A stretch of 64,000 bases of DNA from Aporrectodea caliginosa. Its lineage: Eukaryota; Annelida; Clitellata; Crassiclitellata; Lumbricidae. Positions 11,516 through 21,439 of the stretch are shown in pieces. The position numbers were made by a program, and so were the translations under genes. Position 1 is the first letter of the stretch, and every line of letters begins with the position of its first letter. The stretch covers positions 152,857-216,856 of the forward strand of contig JACEVL010000101.1 of assembly GCA_020284085.1 (NCBI GenBank), given 5' to 3'. The notes beneath the pieces are model-generated. The model had not been told where the DNA came from, made no database searches, and worked only from the letters and a program-made list of their open reading frames with translations.

Positions 11516-11714
11516 AGGCAGAACATGTCAACACAAACTAAACTTACGCAAATTTAAAGTCTGTGCTCTGACTATAAGCTTAGCTTATTATGAATTGTAA
11601 CTGAGTCAGCTAAATCAGCCATCCATCCCAGGGCGGTTGACGCATTATTTTTAAGTTAGGTTCTCTTAGCGTCTTCGTGAGGTTTTTGCAAGGCACTAGG
11701 CTATATAAATGGCC

Positions 11715-11865
11715 ATATATACAGTTTTATATAGAAAGTAGCAAATAAACCTTTCATATGAGAACAATGATAGCAACGAACTTACTATCTAATTTTTATT
11801 CAACTTGTACCTGGATGCGGTGTGACATCCCGAATAATCAATAAACGAAGATATATATATACATA
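11715..11865 (+). mobile_element. 3' end fragment of a non-LTR retrotransposon
   Basis: TATAGAAAGTAGCAAATAAA through GGTGTGACATCCCGAATAAT and CAATAAACGAAG matches the reverse complement of 26280-26400, the 3' end of the LINE in the CTLD intron. Here it is on the plus strand and ends in an AT/ACAT simple tail, as expected for a 5'-truncated insertion. Confidence 0.8.
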
Positions 11866-12187
11866 CATAAATACATACATACATACATACATACATACAT
11901 ACATACATGCATGCATGGATGTATGTATACCTATATACATACCTTACATAAATTGTCTATACATACATACATACATGCATAGTTGCATACATACATACAC
12001 ACCTACATACATACATACATACATACATACATACATGCATGCATACATGCATACATACATACATACATACATACATACATACATACATACATACAGACAG
12101 ACAGAAAAATGAGCATATGCATATATATATTGTATTGTATTTAAACATTTATAAAGCGCCTCTCACACTGAACACCAATCAGAGGCG

Positions 12188-12240
<53 letters not shown>

Positions 12241-12360
12241 CATGCATGTATATGCGCATATGTATATATTTATAAATATAGGCCATGTATATGCATATGT
12301 ATATATTTACATATATATAATTATATATATACACACACATACATATATTTATATATGCTT
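11866..12360. repeat. CATA and TA microsatellites around a short hairpin element
   Basis: (CATA)n covers about 11870-12100 and (TA)n about 12190-12236. Between them, 12125-12190 carries a 65-bp element with AGCGCCTCT near one end and AGAGGCGCT near the other, a hairpin-forming repeat also present at 37318-37382. Confidence 0.85.
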
Positions 12361-12439
12361 TAAACTCGAAGCACCGTGATTGTGTCTTCCGCTCACTTCT
12401 TACGGTGTATATAATATACGGCGGACGTCGTCTGTTGTG

Positions 12440-12960
12440 CATATGTATAATACACGTGTATACTATGTATAAGAAGACGCCACCGACAAATGAAAGCTTT
12501 CAGCGCAATTCGAGGCCCACCATCTGATCCTCTCTATACGACTGCAGCGCTGTACAAGAAGAGAAGGAGACTTCTCTCCGATATCATTGCATCTTCGACT
12601 TCCTTCTGCCGCCGCAGCCGCCTCTCCCCTTCTCCTCCTCCTTCGTCATCCTCCGCCGCATCCACTGATGGTGGTTGCCCGCCTGCTGCTGCTGATTGTG
12701 GTGGTGGTGGAGGTGGTAGCGGTGGTGGAGGTGGTGGAACCATATGATCGTGGGAACTTGATCTAATTGACCTCGAGGTCCCTGCATCGAGCACTTCGTT
12801 CCCACACTCTTTCCTGAACTCGATGGCGGCGGCGGCGGAGGTGTGCGCTGGTTGCCACACGCCGCCGCCGCCGATCACGGCGCACACCTCCTTCGTCGGT
12901 CAGCCGAAGACGATGTCATTCCTGGGCGCCGTGATTCCTAGTTGAGCGTGGGAGGAGGAG
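12440..12960. other. GC-rich, CpG-containing patch with inverted repeats; no supported gene
   Basis: CGG/GCC and GGT triplet runs give poly-Gly and poly-Ser/Pro frames that I do not accept as coding. Two nested inverted repeats occur: a CGG run (about 12825-12838) against GCC (12861-12873), and GGAGGTGTGCGC (12837-12848) against its complement (12880-12891). It might be a promoter/CpG patch of an unseen gene, but no splice-bounded exon follows. Confidence 0.4.
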
Positions 12961-13480
12961 GTTAAAAAGTCTTCAGGGATTCTTAGTCTTTCTTCTCCTC
13001 CTCCTCTTCCTCTTCATCCTCCTCCTCCTCCCATTCTTCATCCTCATCTTCCGTTCTTCTCTCAATGCTCTTCTTCAACCTCTTCCTCTTCCTACAACTC
13101 TTCCTCCTCGTCTTCATCTTCCTCTTCCTTCTGCTTCTCTGCTTTTCTCAATGTTCCTTTTCATCCTCTTCCTCTTCCAGCTACTAACCTTCCTGCTACT
13201 CCTCCTTCTCCTCTTGTTCTCCTGCTCCTCCTCCTATTACTCCTCCTCTTCTTTCTGCTTCTCTGCTTCTCTCACTGCTCCTCTTAATCCTCTTCTTCTT
13301 CCTACTACTAATCCTTCTGCTACTCCTCCTTCTCCTCCATCTCCTCCCTGTCCTCCTCTCCCCGCTACTCCTCCTGTTGCTCCTCCTCTCGTTCCTCCTC
13401 CTCTCTGCTCCTCGAAATCTCCTCCCTGTCCTCCTCCCCACGCCTTCTCACGCCCTTCCTGCTCCCTCTTTGGCCAGGAA
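12961..13480. repeat. polypyrimidine tract (CTT/CTC/CCT-rich), about 500 bp
   Basis: Strongly pyrimidine-biased on the plus strand with TCCTCCTCCT and TTCTCCTC blocks in irregular arrangement, including diverged longer units (TCTGCTTCTCTGCTTCTC near 13130 and 13255). Low-complexity frames on both strands are not genes. Confidence 0.9.
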
Positions 13481-13577
13481 CGACGGAGAATCGAAGGGAG
13501 GAGGAGGACGCAGATGATGAGAGGTTTTGCAACCACCTGATGACATCGAGAAGTCGATGCATCCAACGTCGGTTCAT

Positions 13578-13660
13578 GTAAACAAACTAGAACGAATGCT
13601 TTCGCTCGCTGTATACGGTTACATCCGACGAAGACCGTGTTGACAGCAATGCCCTCCGTC
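13578..13660 (+). repeat. 80-bp direct repeat partner of 14912-14990
   Basis: AAACTAGAACGAATGCTTTC, GTTACATCCGACGA and GACCGTGTTGACAGCAA occur in the same order at 14912-14990, with a few substitutions and a small indel. Confidence 0.75.
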
Positions 13661-13889
13661 GGCACAGTAGTCAGTTTCAGCTTTGAAGCAGAGACAGAGA
13701 AAGAGGGAGAGAGAGACAGACACAGACGGAGAGATGTAGAGGCAGAGAGAGGCGGAGAGACAGAGAGCGCAGCAAATTTGTTTTCAGACAACTTAGTAGA
13801 CATAGATCTGTTCTCCCATATCGTGGGAACTCTTTCCGCAGGTCCTGCGTCTATATATCAGCCGCGTCGGATACGGGTCATTAGGCGCA

Positions 13890-13975
13890 ATGTGTTATTT
13901 AGTGCTGCAGAGACGCTCCTACATTCCTTTATTACGACGCGCTTTGAGTATTGTAACTCCATCCTTGCAAAGTAA
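13890..13975 (+). pseudogene. fragment of a non-LTR reverse transcriptase
   Basis: The frame codes for LLHSFITTRFEYCNSILAK, matching the conserved motif (HAFVTSRLDYCNSLL-like) found C-terminal to the polymerase core in CR1/jockey-type reverse transcriptases. It stops immediately at 3' TAAG repeats. Just 28 codons remain. Confidence 0.6.
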
Positions 13976-14243
13976 GTAAGTATATTCTTTATTCAACCAA
14001 TTGCATATCCGCACTTTGGTGTGGATATGCAATGGGTTGAAGGCTGCGGATGTTCGGGGTGCGTCAACTTCAGTCATTCCTCGACTGTTGGCCAACCTTA
14101 CGAGATTCTCTCATTCATCTGAATATAGGAGGAGGGTTCCGTATCGATAGTCCGAAGGTTCGATAATCCGAAGGTTCTATAGTTCAACATTAATCCGACA
14201 TAATAGAGCTCTAAATTATTCGCCCATTGTAGCATATAGTTTG

Positions 14244-14806
14244 AGCATCAACATAGGCGGAGACTTGGTCCTGAGTTTGGGGGGGGGGGGGACCGGTGAT
14301 GGAGCGGCCGAAGGACGATCGGCGAGGTGCGCAGCGCCGAGCAGGGGAGGGGTTTGGGGAGGGGGATGTGCCCCTCCCCTATTTAAATTTTTTGAATTTC
14401 CACACTGTAATGGTAGCATTTTAAGCAGTCATTTGAACAAAATTGCTCTATTATTTGAGTGCTGATAGGAACCAGCTGTCACTCGTAGGAGTCGTAGCTA
14501 ACATGTAGTTTGAGTCGTGTTTGAGTTTGGGGGAGGAGTTTGGGGAGGGAGATGTATCCCCTCCCCTATTTATATTTTTTTGAATTTCCACACTGTAATG
14601 GTAGAATTTTAAGCAGTCATCTGAACAGAATTGCTCTATTATTTGAGTGCTGATAAGAACCAGCTGTCACTCGTAGCTATTATTATCATATTCATGAAAT
14701 ATTTCATAAATATTGGGGGGGATATAAGCAGCTCCGTCCCCTCCACCTCAAGTTTTGGGGGACCGTCCCCCCTGCCCCCCCCTAAGTCTCCGCCCCTGAG
14801 CATCAA
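14244..14806. mobile_element. hAT-type MITE, 547 bp, with 8-bp target duplication
   Basis: The element 14252-14798 begins CATAGGCGGAGACTTGG and ends CCTAAGTCTCCGCCCCTG. AGCATCAA flanks both sides (14244-14251, 14799-14806). Inside, a block of about 135 bp is duplicated in direct order (14352-14486 and 14534-14673). Very GGGG/CCCC-rich ends. No transposase. Confidence 0.88.
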
Positions 14807-15110
14807 TCTAACTTCTACTCACACTGTAATTTTTGTCATCAATCCAACTTCTACTTACACTAGGATTTTTTCATCATTCCAACTTCCATTTAAGCCAGGA
14901 TTATTTTCATCAAACTAGAACGAATGCTTTCGCTGGCTGTAGGCCTATACAGTTACATCCGACGATGACCGTGTTGACAGCAACTGCTGTCAGTTCCATT
15001 GAAGCAAGTTCCATTTAAGCAAGAGTTAGTTTCATCAATCCAACTTCTACTTAAGCAAGAATTCTTTCATCAATCCAACTTCTCTGATTATCGGACTATC
15101 GACCTGTCGC
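14807..15110 (+). repeat. degenerate tandem repeat, about 33-40-bp unit
   Basis: The phrase TCATCAATCCAACTTCTACT recurs about six times with diverging ACACTG/AAGCAAGAATT spacers. At the right edge, GATTATCGGACTATCG is the inverse of CGATAGTCCGA...CGATAATC near 14144-14170, so the hAT MITE and this array may sit inside a larger inverted-repeat element (about 14140-15105). Confidence 0.6.
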
Positions 15111-15954
15111 CACGAGTACATGCTACACTGGCCACATATCCACGTGAATAGAGTTCAAGGTTCTTTTCCTGAAGCGGACCTCGATGGTCGCACCACACCG
15201 ACAGTCACAGAGCTTTATGTTGCGGTCGCAAGTCAACCGATTCGGCAACAGTTCCGCTCTGGTGCTTGTGGATATGCCTGGCCATCGTGCCTTGGACCTT
15301 GCTCTGGGAACAGTCTTCCGCTGATGTGTGCTGCTTCATTAACCGCATTTTCAAACCGTCTTAACACTTTGAACGCGAGGTACGAGTTAACTCGTAGGCC
15401 ATTTCGTGGGTGAAGACGCGACGTATGAGAAAACTCGTATCTCAGTCTATACAGAGCCTAAAACTGCTGCGCACTGGCCCAGAGCTGCAGCGCCGTCCTA
15501 GGGCTGTCGCGCCCTGTAAATAATGGTCAACGAACGCTCTTATGTAGATCATTTATATAGTCGGGTGGTGCAGCGCTTTTGTGTGATACTTAAAACGTGG
15601 CGTGCTATACGACAGGATCTGGAGAATACGACAGGATCTGGAGAGAATGAAGATGAACATTGCAGAAGCAAAGGAAAAAATCAAGACAGAGAACTCTGGA
15701 GACGACAAGTTGAGGACTCATCGTTGGCCTTGGCCTGACGGAGGAGAAACAAAGAAGAAGAGAGTGCTATATATCAAGCGCCTTGATACATAACAAGCAA
15801 AACATACGTGCAACATGTGCATCATGACATTACCTCTGTGCGCCTGAGGTTCCACAGAGCCACAAAGGCGCTATATAAATGGCCATATACATACGTACAT
15901 AAGTAGAGCCTATATATAGGCTACATAGGCAGGGTGAGAATTGCCGGGGTGGGG
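15111..15954. other. no gene seen; SINE-tail fragment near 15835-15890
   Basis: Several frames are open but without conserved-looking protein. A GGCGCTATATAAATGGC SINE tail is at about 15868-15884. Confidence 0.3.
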
Positions 15955-16080
15955 GTTGGGGGTTCAACCCCTAGTCTTTCTTAGGATCCCATAGTAGCCT
16001 ACAATTCACATCCAAACTGCACATAAATCAACGTCTAACCAACCAACTCCCAGTTCTTTTTTTTTACAATTCTCATACTG
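15955..16080 (-). repeat. interspersed repeat (family G), reversed
   Basis: The reverse complement shows the same blocks as 11040-11170: GGGGTTGAACCCC end, AAGAAAGACTA, and the ACAATTCTCA end. Contains an inner GGGGTTCAACCCC palindrome. Confidence 0.5.
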
Positions 16081-16315
16081 TACATAGTGAATACTAAAAA
16101 TACTGAAAGCTACTGAAAGATTGTGATAAGCTTAGTAAAGAGAGAAATTGTCGTAAAACTCGATGACTTGAGTAGCATAGGCTACAGCAGAGGTCAGTCA
16201 GTGCATTTAGTTTTGCCCGGCGCATACACGTTTCTTTAACCGACCAACAGAACAGCAAAAGTTTGTACAGACGCAGCATTTACACTACACTCACAACCTC
16301 AAGCTCGTCGGTTGG

Positions 16316-16410
16316 TTTAGTTGTGTTTAACGACACTGTATCATAATAAAGATGATTAGTGTCTCCCTCCTGCTTTCTACACGCTTGTGACTAGCACTAC
16401 CATACTATGG
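16316..16410 (-). repeat. 90-bp interspersed repeat (family F), reversed
   Basis: GTGTTTAACGACACTGTATC, ATAATAAAGATGATTAGTGT and a TAGCACTACC end match the reverse of the F copies. Confidence 0.5.
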
Positions 16411-17726
16411 GCAGTTGCGGCGTTAGGCCTACCTCTGGCTCGTGCATCTTCGTACCGTTATAAGTTAATTATACAGACGCAGCAATACACTATCCTGCAG
16501 ACAACCCTGGCTCGCGCATCCATGCATCCTATAATCATCCACAATAATATTCGAGTCCATATCCCACGGTATATTGAGATTATACGGATTGACCAGTACT
16601 AGGAGAGATTCTTCCAGATGCACTTGGTCATGATGGGAAAGTCGTATTCTCACGGTTTTATTACTTTCAGTAGGAACTGACGAGTAATTAAGACTACTCG
16701 CGCGTCTCCTATCATTATAAACAAATGACGACATATGGGCGAGTACACACGATACAGAGGAAGCCACCGTCCACGTGTCGGGTCATCAACTGCTCCTTCG
16801 CAAATCGTTGAGATCTTGACTATATATCTTATCACTGTTATCAGCAACGTTATTAACAATTTCCTGTATTCGTGCATCGCGTGTTTCTCGCCTTTTCTCA
16901 CAGCCCCACGAACGAGGCTTACTCTTCACGATCGCTCGAATTAATGGTCGCAATCGACAGCTATAAGTAGCTATGGACCTGCTCTGTTTATTTAATCTCT
17001 TGACAGATGATGATAATGTCTTTTCTCTCTTATCTCACAAGTATCTAGAAGCAGTTGTTGGAGCTGGTGAAGTCTGAGCTTAATCAGCTTATGTTAGTTG
17101 CAAAAGGATCCTTGTCCAAATCATCATCCCTACGAGCATGTCCATGTGTCCCATATGGGACTCGTATAGAGTCCATATGGGTCGGATGGGTCCCATGATC
17201 TCACGGTCTCACAAGAGCTGTTGTAAACCCATTGCAATAACATTGCTTAGAGTATAGCCAATGTAGGACCTGGTAATAAAAATTATCTCTTTTATTTTTT
17301 TATTATTGCACCTCAGAATATGGCTGAACATAGCCTATATAGGCTAAGCGACACGGAACTGAGGAAAATCCAAGCTTGTTCTTAAAAACAAAATAATATG
17401 GACATGTATTTTCTAAAACAGCTTTCGATCAACAGCATGCGATATAGGTGTGTGTAAAGCTATATACTTGTAAAGGAAGAGTGTCAGCAAGAGGACTTGA
17501 TGGCGAGGTTGTAAAAACAGTGACAACACATAATCACGCTGCGAGGGACGCAACTTCCCAGCAACGAACTGTGGGGACTAATTTTGTCCGTATCCGCTTA
17601 GAATCAACTCTGAGACTGAACCCGGAAATTGAGATCAGCAGATGAGTGGGCACACGAAAGATAGGCGCGTGCAAGGATTGGCAAGGAAACATTGTATGGA
17701 TATATTTATAGCAGAATATATCATCA

Positions 17727-17729
<3 letters not shown>
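16411..17729. other. no gene seen
   Basis: Several random-looking short frames. Near 17130-17215 CCCATATGGGAC and related palindromic phrases cluster. No exon can be supported. Confidence 0.3.
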
Positions 17730-17776
<47 letters not shown>

Positions 17777-18035
17777 TTCTGTCTGTCTGTCTCTATCCGT
17801 CCGTCCGTCCATACCTGCCTCCTCTCCTCTGCCCTGCCCTCCCTCTCTCCGCTCTGTCTGTCTGTCTCCTCTCCTCTCCTCTCTCCTCTCCTCTCCTCTC
17901 CTCTCTCCTCTCCTCTCCTCTCCTCTCTCTCCTCTCCCTCTCCTCTCCTCTCCTCTCCTCTCTCCTCCCTCTCCTCTCCTCTCTGCCTCTCCTCTCCTCT
18001 CCTCTCCTGCTCCACCTCTCTTCCTGTCTCTGTCT
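17730..18035. repeat. polypyrimidine tract: (CT)n then (CCTCT)n
   Basis: Pure (CT)n about 17730-17775, (CTGT)/(CCGT) short runs, then CTCCTCTCCT blocks to 18010. Frames through it are low-complexity. Confidence 0.95.
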
Positions 18036-19246
18036 GTCTGTATGTCCCCAATTGACTGTCCATTCTATCGCACCTGGACTTTTATAACGCTGTCTGTGCA
18101 GGTATGCTGAAGTTCCGTGTATGACAGCTTCAACCTGCCAATCTGAAACCACAACAGAACTTGGCGTTCAATTTTAGAGACAGGCATGCTGCTGATGACG
18201 ACCATTGAATTCTTCATTCTTTGGTAATAAATTAATAATGGCTGGTCTGACGATTTCTTGTCGCAAACTGATGCACAGACTACAGAGCGAAGGAAAACTC
18301 AGACTATAGTGTGCAGGGTGGTGATTTTCACAAGTAAGCTGTCCCTCTGTTAAGTAGGCTATACGGACGTTGTAGACCTAAAGGGAGTCCTTTTCCCCGA
18401 TCAGTATCTATGGGTATGCAGCTTATATATAGGTGAAGATCGCCGTGCAGCCATGTCCATGTTGGATACCCACCCATGTTGAAAGCGAAGATAGCATATA
18501 ATATGCTCCTAAGTATAGTCTATGTTTGTATACTGATTCGGTCGTCGTTTTAAGGGCCACCTGGTATGGATGCATCAAACACCTATTGTAGCCTACATTA
18601 GAGCATATAGCATAAATGTAAATGCGTTAGAACTACTGCTATGTTAGAACCACTTCAGTGGGATCAAAGAGTAAGTATCCGCGATCAGCTTTCTATAAGC
18701 AGCAATATAAATGACGTTGTAGATAGATCAGACTAAAAGCAAACGTGCGAATTCTACACAAAAACCGACGCCCAACATTTGACACACAGTTAATCAAAGA
18801 ATCGCGTTAGAAGATCTATTCAGGATCTACAGCAGCGACTAAAAGAAACTTTATTAGCAGTATTATACATGTTGAAGCACCTATACCCCGCTGGAAAACG
18901 GATTTCAGGCGGCAGATGAAAGGCCGTTCAGTCACATGCACAGGAATTACGCGGACAAGAATGCATAGTTACAGGCCTAATAATATGCCGTGATCACACA
19001 CCAGTCGTCAGTCACACAGATGTGTGTTGCAGTTCAACCAATTCGGGCTATGCAGACAGTAGCAAGCTGCAGCTACAGCGTACACACACCGCATGCATGC
19101 CATAACACTCCCACGAATTTCTTCCGTTCCGCTTAATTCTCTAACTTTTCCACACAGGTCGGTCCCTGCTTCCTCCTCCTCCTCCTCCTCCTCCTCCTCG
19201 TGCGGTTCGTTTGCTCACCGCAGATGCGTTCGTTTGAGCCTGAAGA
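18036..19246. other. no gene seen; (TCC)n at about 19170-19200
   Basis: Mixed DNA without a supportable exon. A TCC triplet run gives poly-Ser in one frame. Confidence 0.3.
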
Positions 19247-19670
19247 ATGCCTCTCAGTGCGACCACTCTCCATTTTCTGAAATCCCAAGCTCTTGCCAGA
19301 AAAATCCCAAGATTGGCCAAAAGTGTACAAAAAATTCCATGTTTCTGAAAAGGAAAACGTTATGATGAAATAGGAAATGCTTTTTAGCAATCACAATTAT
19401 TCACAAAAATACCTAGCTGAGAACTGGCAAAGTACCAGAGAATAAATTCAACAAATTACTGCAAGTAACAATGATAATAAACGTCTGTCAGACTGAGCGA
19501 GTTTTTTCTAACCTGATTCGCTGCCACTGTTGAAAATTACGGTATAAACTAGTCTGTAGACCTTAGAAAAACTCCCAAGATTGCCTTGCAAAATCCCCAG
19601 ATCCCAAATTGACCCACAAAATCCCAAGATCTTGGGAAAAACCCCAAGGAGTGGTCACACTGATGCCTCT
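19247..19670. mobile_element. hAT-type MITE, 408 bp, with 8-bp target duplication
   Basis: The element 19255-19662 begins CAGTGCGACCACTC and ends GAGTGGTCACACTG. ATGCCTCT flanks both sides (19247-19254, 19663-19670). The interior has repeated AAATCCCAAGAT-type phrases near both ends. No transposase. Confidence 0.92.
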
Positions 19671-20190
19671 ATACCGCGGACGGACGATTCCGCCATTACA
19701 GCTGTCAATGGCGGCGGCGTTCATGTCTTTGGAAATGGCGGAGTGCAGACGCGTCGGTTCAGCGCCACATCGCGCTCGTCAATTTATCTTCCCATTAAAC
19801 CATAACGTGCGCCGACAGATCGGTCGGCCTTGCGGGCAGACGGGATAGGGCCAACCGTCAACTTTCCCATGACCTCCGCTGTCATTAGGAGATCCGAGAA
19901 ACATCCCGTTTTATGCCGGGAAACGGCAAGAAATACTAGCGTCATAAAGGTGCCATAAACATTGCAGAACAAGGACGCCGATAAGGTCTATACATAGCTA
20001 CAGCATGAAAAAGCATCAAAGTTCAATAATAATTATGCTTATCGCGCTCCTCTGTATTTTTCATCTTTGTGATCCAAATACCAAACGAATGTTGCTGCTG
20101 CTGCTGCTGACCATGCAGTTATTGATTAATTACCTGAGACAAATGTCAGGCCTCCGATATAGGCCCTACATGATTAACCTATGCTACGTA
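19671..20190 (+). other. CpG-rich patch with a 46-codon ATG frame at 19708-19848; gene doubtful
   Basis: At 19708 an ATG followed by GCGGCGGCG opens a 46-codon frame (MAAAFMSLEMAECRRVG start) ending at TAG 19846. It could be a first coding exon or chance; no donor or downstream exon is evident. The rest to 20190 has nothing supported. Confidence 0.2.
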
Positions 20191-20370
20191 TAGGCCTTAT
20201 ATATATATATACACAAAATAATATATACTCGTATATATATATACGTACGGTAAACAAATTTTTGCGCGTTTTGCCTCCGAGAAATGGTTATGAATGCTAT
20301 GTATACGTCACAAATCTATATAATATAATATAATATAACATAATATAATATATAATATATATAATATATA
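20190..20370. repeat. TA-rich simple sequence
   Basis: TATATA and TATAATATAATA runs, interrupted at about 20245-20310 by unique sequence. Confidence 0.8.
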
Positions 20371-20640
20371 TATGTATATATATAAGATTTGTGCAAAAGC
20401 GCCAGTGCCTTGCTGACACCTTTAGTTCCTCACCGACGTGGGCTTTTATATAAAATTCTGTGGATAGTGTACAGGCCTAGCCTAGCTGTTACAGTTACAG
20501 TGCGTGAGTCAACTTCCTCCAGGATTTGCGTCAGTCACGCTTTTATAACTTTGCAAAGCCTCGACCCAACTTATCAGGCAGAACGGTGAAAGAGTAGGCT
20601 ATACATAGTCACGGCTAACTATGCATGCTACGGTGAAATA

Positions 20641-21391
20641 TGTACTGTAGCATTATTTGAAAGGCGCATGGACATTTGCCTTAGCACCCAGCCTTAGTAA
20701 CGGGCCTTTTTGGCTTGCCTTAGCAACCAGCCTCTTGCCTTAGTAACGGGCCTTTTTGGCTTGCCTTAGCAACCAGCCTCTTGCCTTAGTAACGGGCCTT
20801 TTGGCTTGCCTTAGCAACCAGCCTCTTGCCTTAGTAACGGGCCTTTTTGGCTTGCCTTAGCAACCAGCCTCTTGCCTTAGTAACGGGCCTTTTTGGCTTG
20901 CCTTAGCAACCAGCCTCTTGCCTTAGTAACGGGCCTTTTTGGCTTGCCTTAGCAACCAGCCTCTTGCCTTAGTAACGGGCCTTTTGGCTTGCCTTAGCAA
21001 CCAGCCTCTTGCCTTAGTAACGGACAATTTGTCGTCCTCTGTGCCTATATATAGAGACGCCTGTTGCGTGTAAGTGGTGAGCGAGTGTGTGAGTTGGTTC
21101 CGAAGTCAGTTAAAGTTCAGTTAATGAGAGTTAAGCCAGAGTTGTAGTGTTTAAGCTGTTCGACATTAATAAAACAATCTGCTGTGTTGATCCGTGTCGT
21201 TGCCGTCTTCCTAGTTAACCTAGTGTTAGGCATCGTCGGTGGCACCGTTAAGTCCTTTGCCCGACGGGAAAGGCCGAGTCCAGCGAACGGACGAAGAACA
21301 GGGAAGACTCCGAAGAGCTATCCTGGTGACTGAAGATTCCGGAGTCCCCCCTGACGACGACGGCGATCGTTTTCGGTCGTTTTTCGCCACA
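20641..21391 (+). mobile_element. probable 5' LTR of a Ty3/Gypsy-like retrotransposon
   Basis: Begins TGTACTG and ends GCCACA (TG...CA ends). It contains a TATATATAG box near 21044 and an AATAAA at about 21168, and is followed two bases later by a tRNA-like primer site. A 46-bp minisatellite fills much of U3. The 3' LTR is absent because the element is truncated, so the boundaries are inferred from structure and not from an LTR pair. Confidence 0.6.
20678..21025 (+). repeat. 46-bp minisatellite in the LTR, seven full copies plus parts
   Basis: Unit starts at 20691, 20737, 20783, 20828, 20874, 20920, 20966 and 21011. The unit contains GCCTTAGTAACGGGCC and GCCTTAGCAACCAGCC, which are themselves similar halves, so it may have grown from a 23-bp ancestor. 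Confidence 0.95.
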
Positions 21392-21392
21392 G

Positions 21393-21410
21393 TGGTACCA
21401 GAAGTGGGGT
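21393..21410 (+). other. primer binding site, tRNA-Leu-like
   Basis: TGGTACCAGAAGTGGGGT begins one base after the LTR end. Its reverse complement, ending CTTCTGGTACCA, resembles the 3' end of animal tRNA-Leu (UAA type, CTCCTGGTACCA), differing by one base as I recall that tRNA. Confidence 0.6.
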
Positions 21411-21439
21411 GCTAGACGATTGAAGAACACTGATTTCCG

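Noticed and set aside
12490..13803. Poly-Gly, Ser/Pro and Arg/Glu frames up to 188 codons
   Set aside because: Triplet-repeat and pyrimidine-tract artefacts without conserved sequence.
17534..18152. Several frames of 90-140 codons on both strands
   Set aside because: Low-complexity polypyrimidine/polypurine translation.
20678..21025. CRISPR-like array of regularly spaced repeats
   Set aside because: Units are contiguous with no variable spacers, in an animal genome and inside an LTR.
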